A stretch of 64,000 nucleotides of DNA from Geminicoccaceae bacterium (GTDB lineage Bacteria > Pseudomonadota > Alphaproteobacteria > Geminicoccales > Geminicoccaceae): contig JACKIN010000011.1 in NCBI GenBank assembly GCA_020638495.1, positions 62,001-126,000 of the forward strand. Reading direction: 5' to 3'. The notes below the pieces were generated by a model that saw only the letters and a program-made list of their open reading frames with translations, did not search any database and was not told where the DNA came from. Below are positions 62,817 through 64,000 of this stretch, piece by piece; the stretch's first letter is position 1, and each line of letters opens with the position of its first letter. The position numbers and the translations under genes are program-made.

Positions 62817-64000
62817 ATGACCGATCCAGCTTTCTGGCCCTGGCTGCTCGCGGCCTTCCTTCTGGGCCTCGTCCTCGGCATCGGCGTCGCCGCCCTCCTC
62901 GGCCGCGGGCAGGCCCGGCGGCTGATGGGCGTCATGGGCGAGGCGCAGCGCCGCCACGAGGCGGAGACCGACGCGCTCCTCGACGGGGTCAAGCTCGCCT
63001 TCCACGACATCGGCCGCGAGCTGGCCGGCGCCAGCCGCGACGATATGCTGCGCCTCGCCCAGACCCAGCTCGCCGGCGAGCGCCGCGCCCTCGGCCACAC
63101 GCTGGAGGCGGAACGGGGCGAGCTCGCCGCCCGCATCGCCACCATGCTCACCCAGCTCGAGCGCACCCAGGGCCTGATCCGCGAGCTCGAGCGCGACCGC
63201 ACCGGCAAGTTCCAGGCGCTCGCCACCCAGCTCCGCGTCGCCGGCGACAGTGCCGCCGAGCTCGGCCGGACCACCCGCCACCTCGCCCGCAGCCTGAGCG
63301 GGGCGAAGCTGCGCGGCCAGCTCGGCGAGCGCCTCGCCGAGGACGTGCTGAAGGCAATGGGCCTCACCCCGGGCATCCACTACACCCGCCAGGCCCCGCT
63401 CGACGCCGAGCGCCGCCCCGACTTCCTCCTCGCCCTCGGCGACGGCCGCCGGCTCGCCATGGACGTCAAGTTCCCGCTCGACAACTGGCGCCGCGCCGTC
63501 GAGGCCGCCGACGAGGAGACCCAGGCGCGGCTCGAGGCGCAGTTCATGCGGGACGTCCGCGCCCATGTCGCCGCCGTGGCGTCACGCGGCTATGCGGCGC
63601 CGGAGCTCGGCACGCACGACTTCGCGCTCCTCTTCGTGCCGTCCGACGCCCTGCTCGCCGCGATCCTCGACCTCGCCCCGGATGCCATCGAGAGCGCTGC
63701 CCGCCAGCGCGTGGCGCTGGTCGGCCCGAGCACGCTCTACGCCCTGCTCGCAGCACTCCGCATGGCCGAGGGCGAGGCCCGCCTGGCCCGGGCCGGCCAG
63801 GACCTCGCCCGTGCCATCGGCGGCTTCCGCCTCGCCTGGACCCGCTACGCCGAGCGCGCCCAGCGCGTCGAGCGGCGGCTCGAGGACACGCTCGACGAGC
63901 TGCGCAAGCTCTACGGCCTGCGCCGGGCGACGGTCGACCGGGCCATGGCGACCGTCGAGGCGGTGCTCGACGGTGCTCCGCCGGAGCCGGACACGGCCGA
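62817..64000 (+). CDS. rmuC: DNA recombination protein RmuC family, 3' end missing
   Basis: The reading frame opens at ATG 62817 and runs to the window end without a stop, giving at least 394 residues. An N-terminal membrane segment (FWPWLLAAFLLGLVLGIGVAALLG) is followed by a coiled-coil region (about 40-150). The nuclease-like core follows, with LRGQLGERLAEDVLKAMGL, RRPDFLLALGDGRRLAMDVKFPLDNWRRAVEA (D-x-K) and FALLFVPSDALLAAIL. RmuC limits DNA inversions and inverted-repeat recombination in E. coli. The start has a weak ribosome site. Confidence 0.88.
   Translation, partial: MTDPAFWPWLLAAFLLGLVLGIGVAALLGRGQARRLMGVMGEAQRRHEAETDALLDGVKLAFHDIGRELAGASRDDMLRLAQTQLAGERRALGHTLEAERGELAARIATMLTQLERTQGLIRELERDRTGKFQALATQLRVAGDSAAELGRTTRHLARSLSGAKLRGQLGERLAEDVLKAMGLTPGIHYTRQAPLDAERRPDFLLALGDGRRLAMDVKFPLDNWRRAVEAADEETQARLEAQFMRDVRAHVAAVASRGYAAPELGTHDFALLFVPSDALLAAILDLAPDAIESAARQRVALVGPSTLYALLAALRMAEGEARLARAGQDLARAIGGFRLAWTRYAERAQRVERRLEDTLDELRKLYGLRRATVDRAMATVEAVLDGAPPEPDTA

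Overview
The window is very G+C-rich, gene-dense chromosomal DNA from an alphaproteobacterium. The evidence is: a tRNA-Tyr/tRNA-Gly/tuf unit next to rlmB; a SAM-II riboswitch in front of a MetA-type homoserine acyltransferase; a suf operon led by an Rrf2 regulator; a fused indolepyruvate oxidoreductase; and a plsY/dprA/topA/rnr string. The exact lineage cannot be fixed from this sequence (a Rhodospirillales- or Geminicoccales-like organism is a guess). GTG and TTG starts are common and usually have a clear Shine-Dalgarno (SD) sequence. Many genes overlap by 4 bases (ATGA or GTGA). No insertion sequence, prophage, CRISPR array or rRNA was seen, and no gene-free stretch exceeds about 300 bases.

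Layout. 1-1415: tuf start, tRNA-Gly, tRNA-Tyr, rlmB, tRNA-Thr. 1421-9529 (minus): a nine-gene uptake and catabolism operon with an enolase-superfamily enzyme, RpiR regulator, solute-binding protein, PLP enzyme carrying two compensating frameshifts, two permeases, two beta-rich proteins of unknown function and an aspartoacylase-like hydrolase; it has no ABC ATPase. 9652-11755: a stand-alone FkbH/acyl carrier protein pair. 11945-19201: DUF29 protein, indolepyruvate oxidoreductase, lipoprotein, polyphosphate:AMP phosphotransferase. 19206-22533: two unknowns and pyrB with a dihydroorotase homologue that lacks catalytic residues. 22590-28449: sufT-S-D-C-B and their Rrf2 regulator. 28696-32963: membrane protein, CoA-transferase, a solute-binding-like two-domain protein and a small membrane partner.

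33052-36697: tadA, zinc-ribbon protein, ftsEX, plsC. 36688-40211: ChaC-like protein and the Tyr/Phe branch genes (dehydrogenase, aminotransferase, chorismate mutase). 40337-43747: SAM-II riboswitch, metA, methyltransferase, gloB, second ChaC-like protein. 43855-52414: plsY, methyltransferase, dprA, topA, rnr, MFS transporter. 52604-55108: exported intradiol-dioxygenase-like protein, ferric-reductase-like membrane protein, RibD-C reductase, xthA. 55132-62704: polyamine-type ABC genes (potA, potC, potB and a distant potD), with ubiH, a RES/Xre toxin-antitoxin pair and a 2-hydroxyacid dehydrogenase between them. 62817-64000: rmuC, cut by the window end.

Most content is housekeeping. The least explained parts are the 1421-9529 operon, the FkbH/ACP pair, the 30888-32963 pair and the toxin-antitoxin pair inside the split pot locus.
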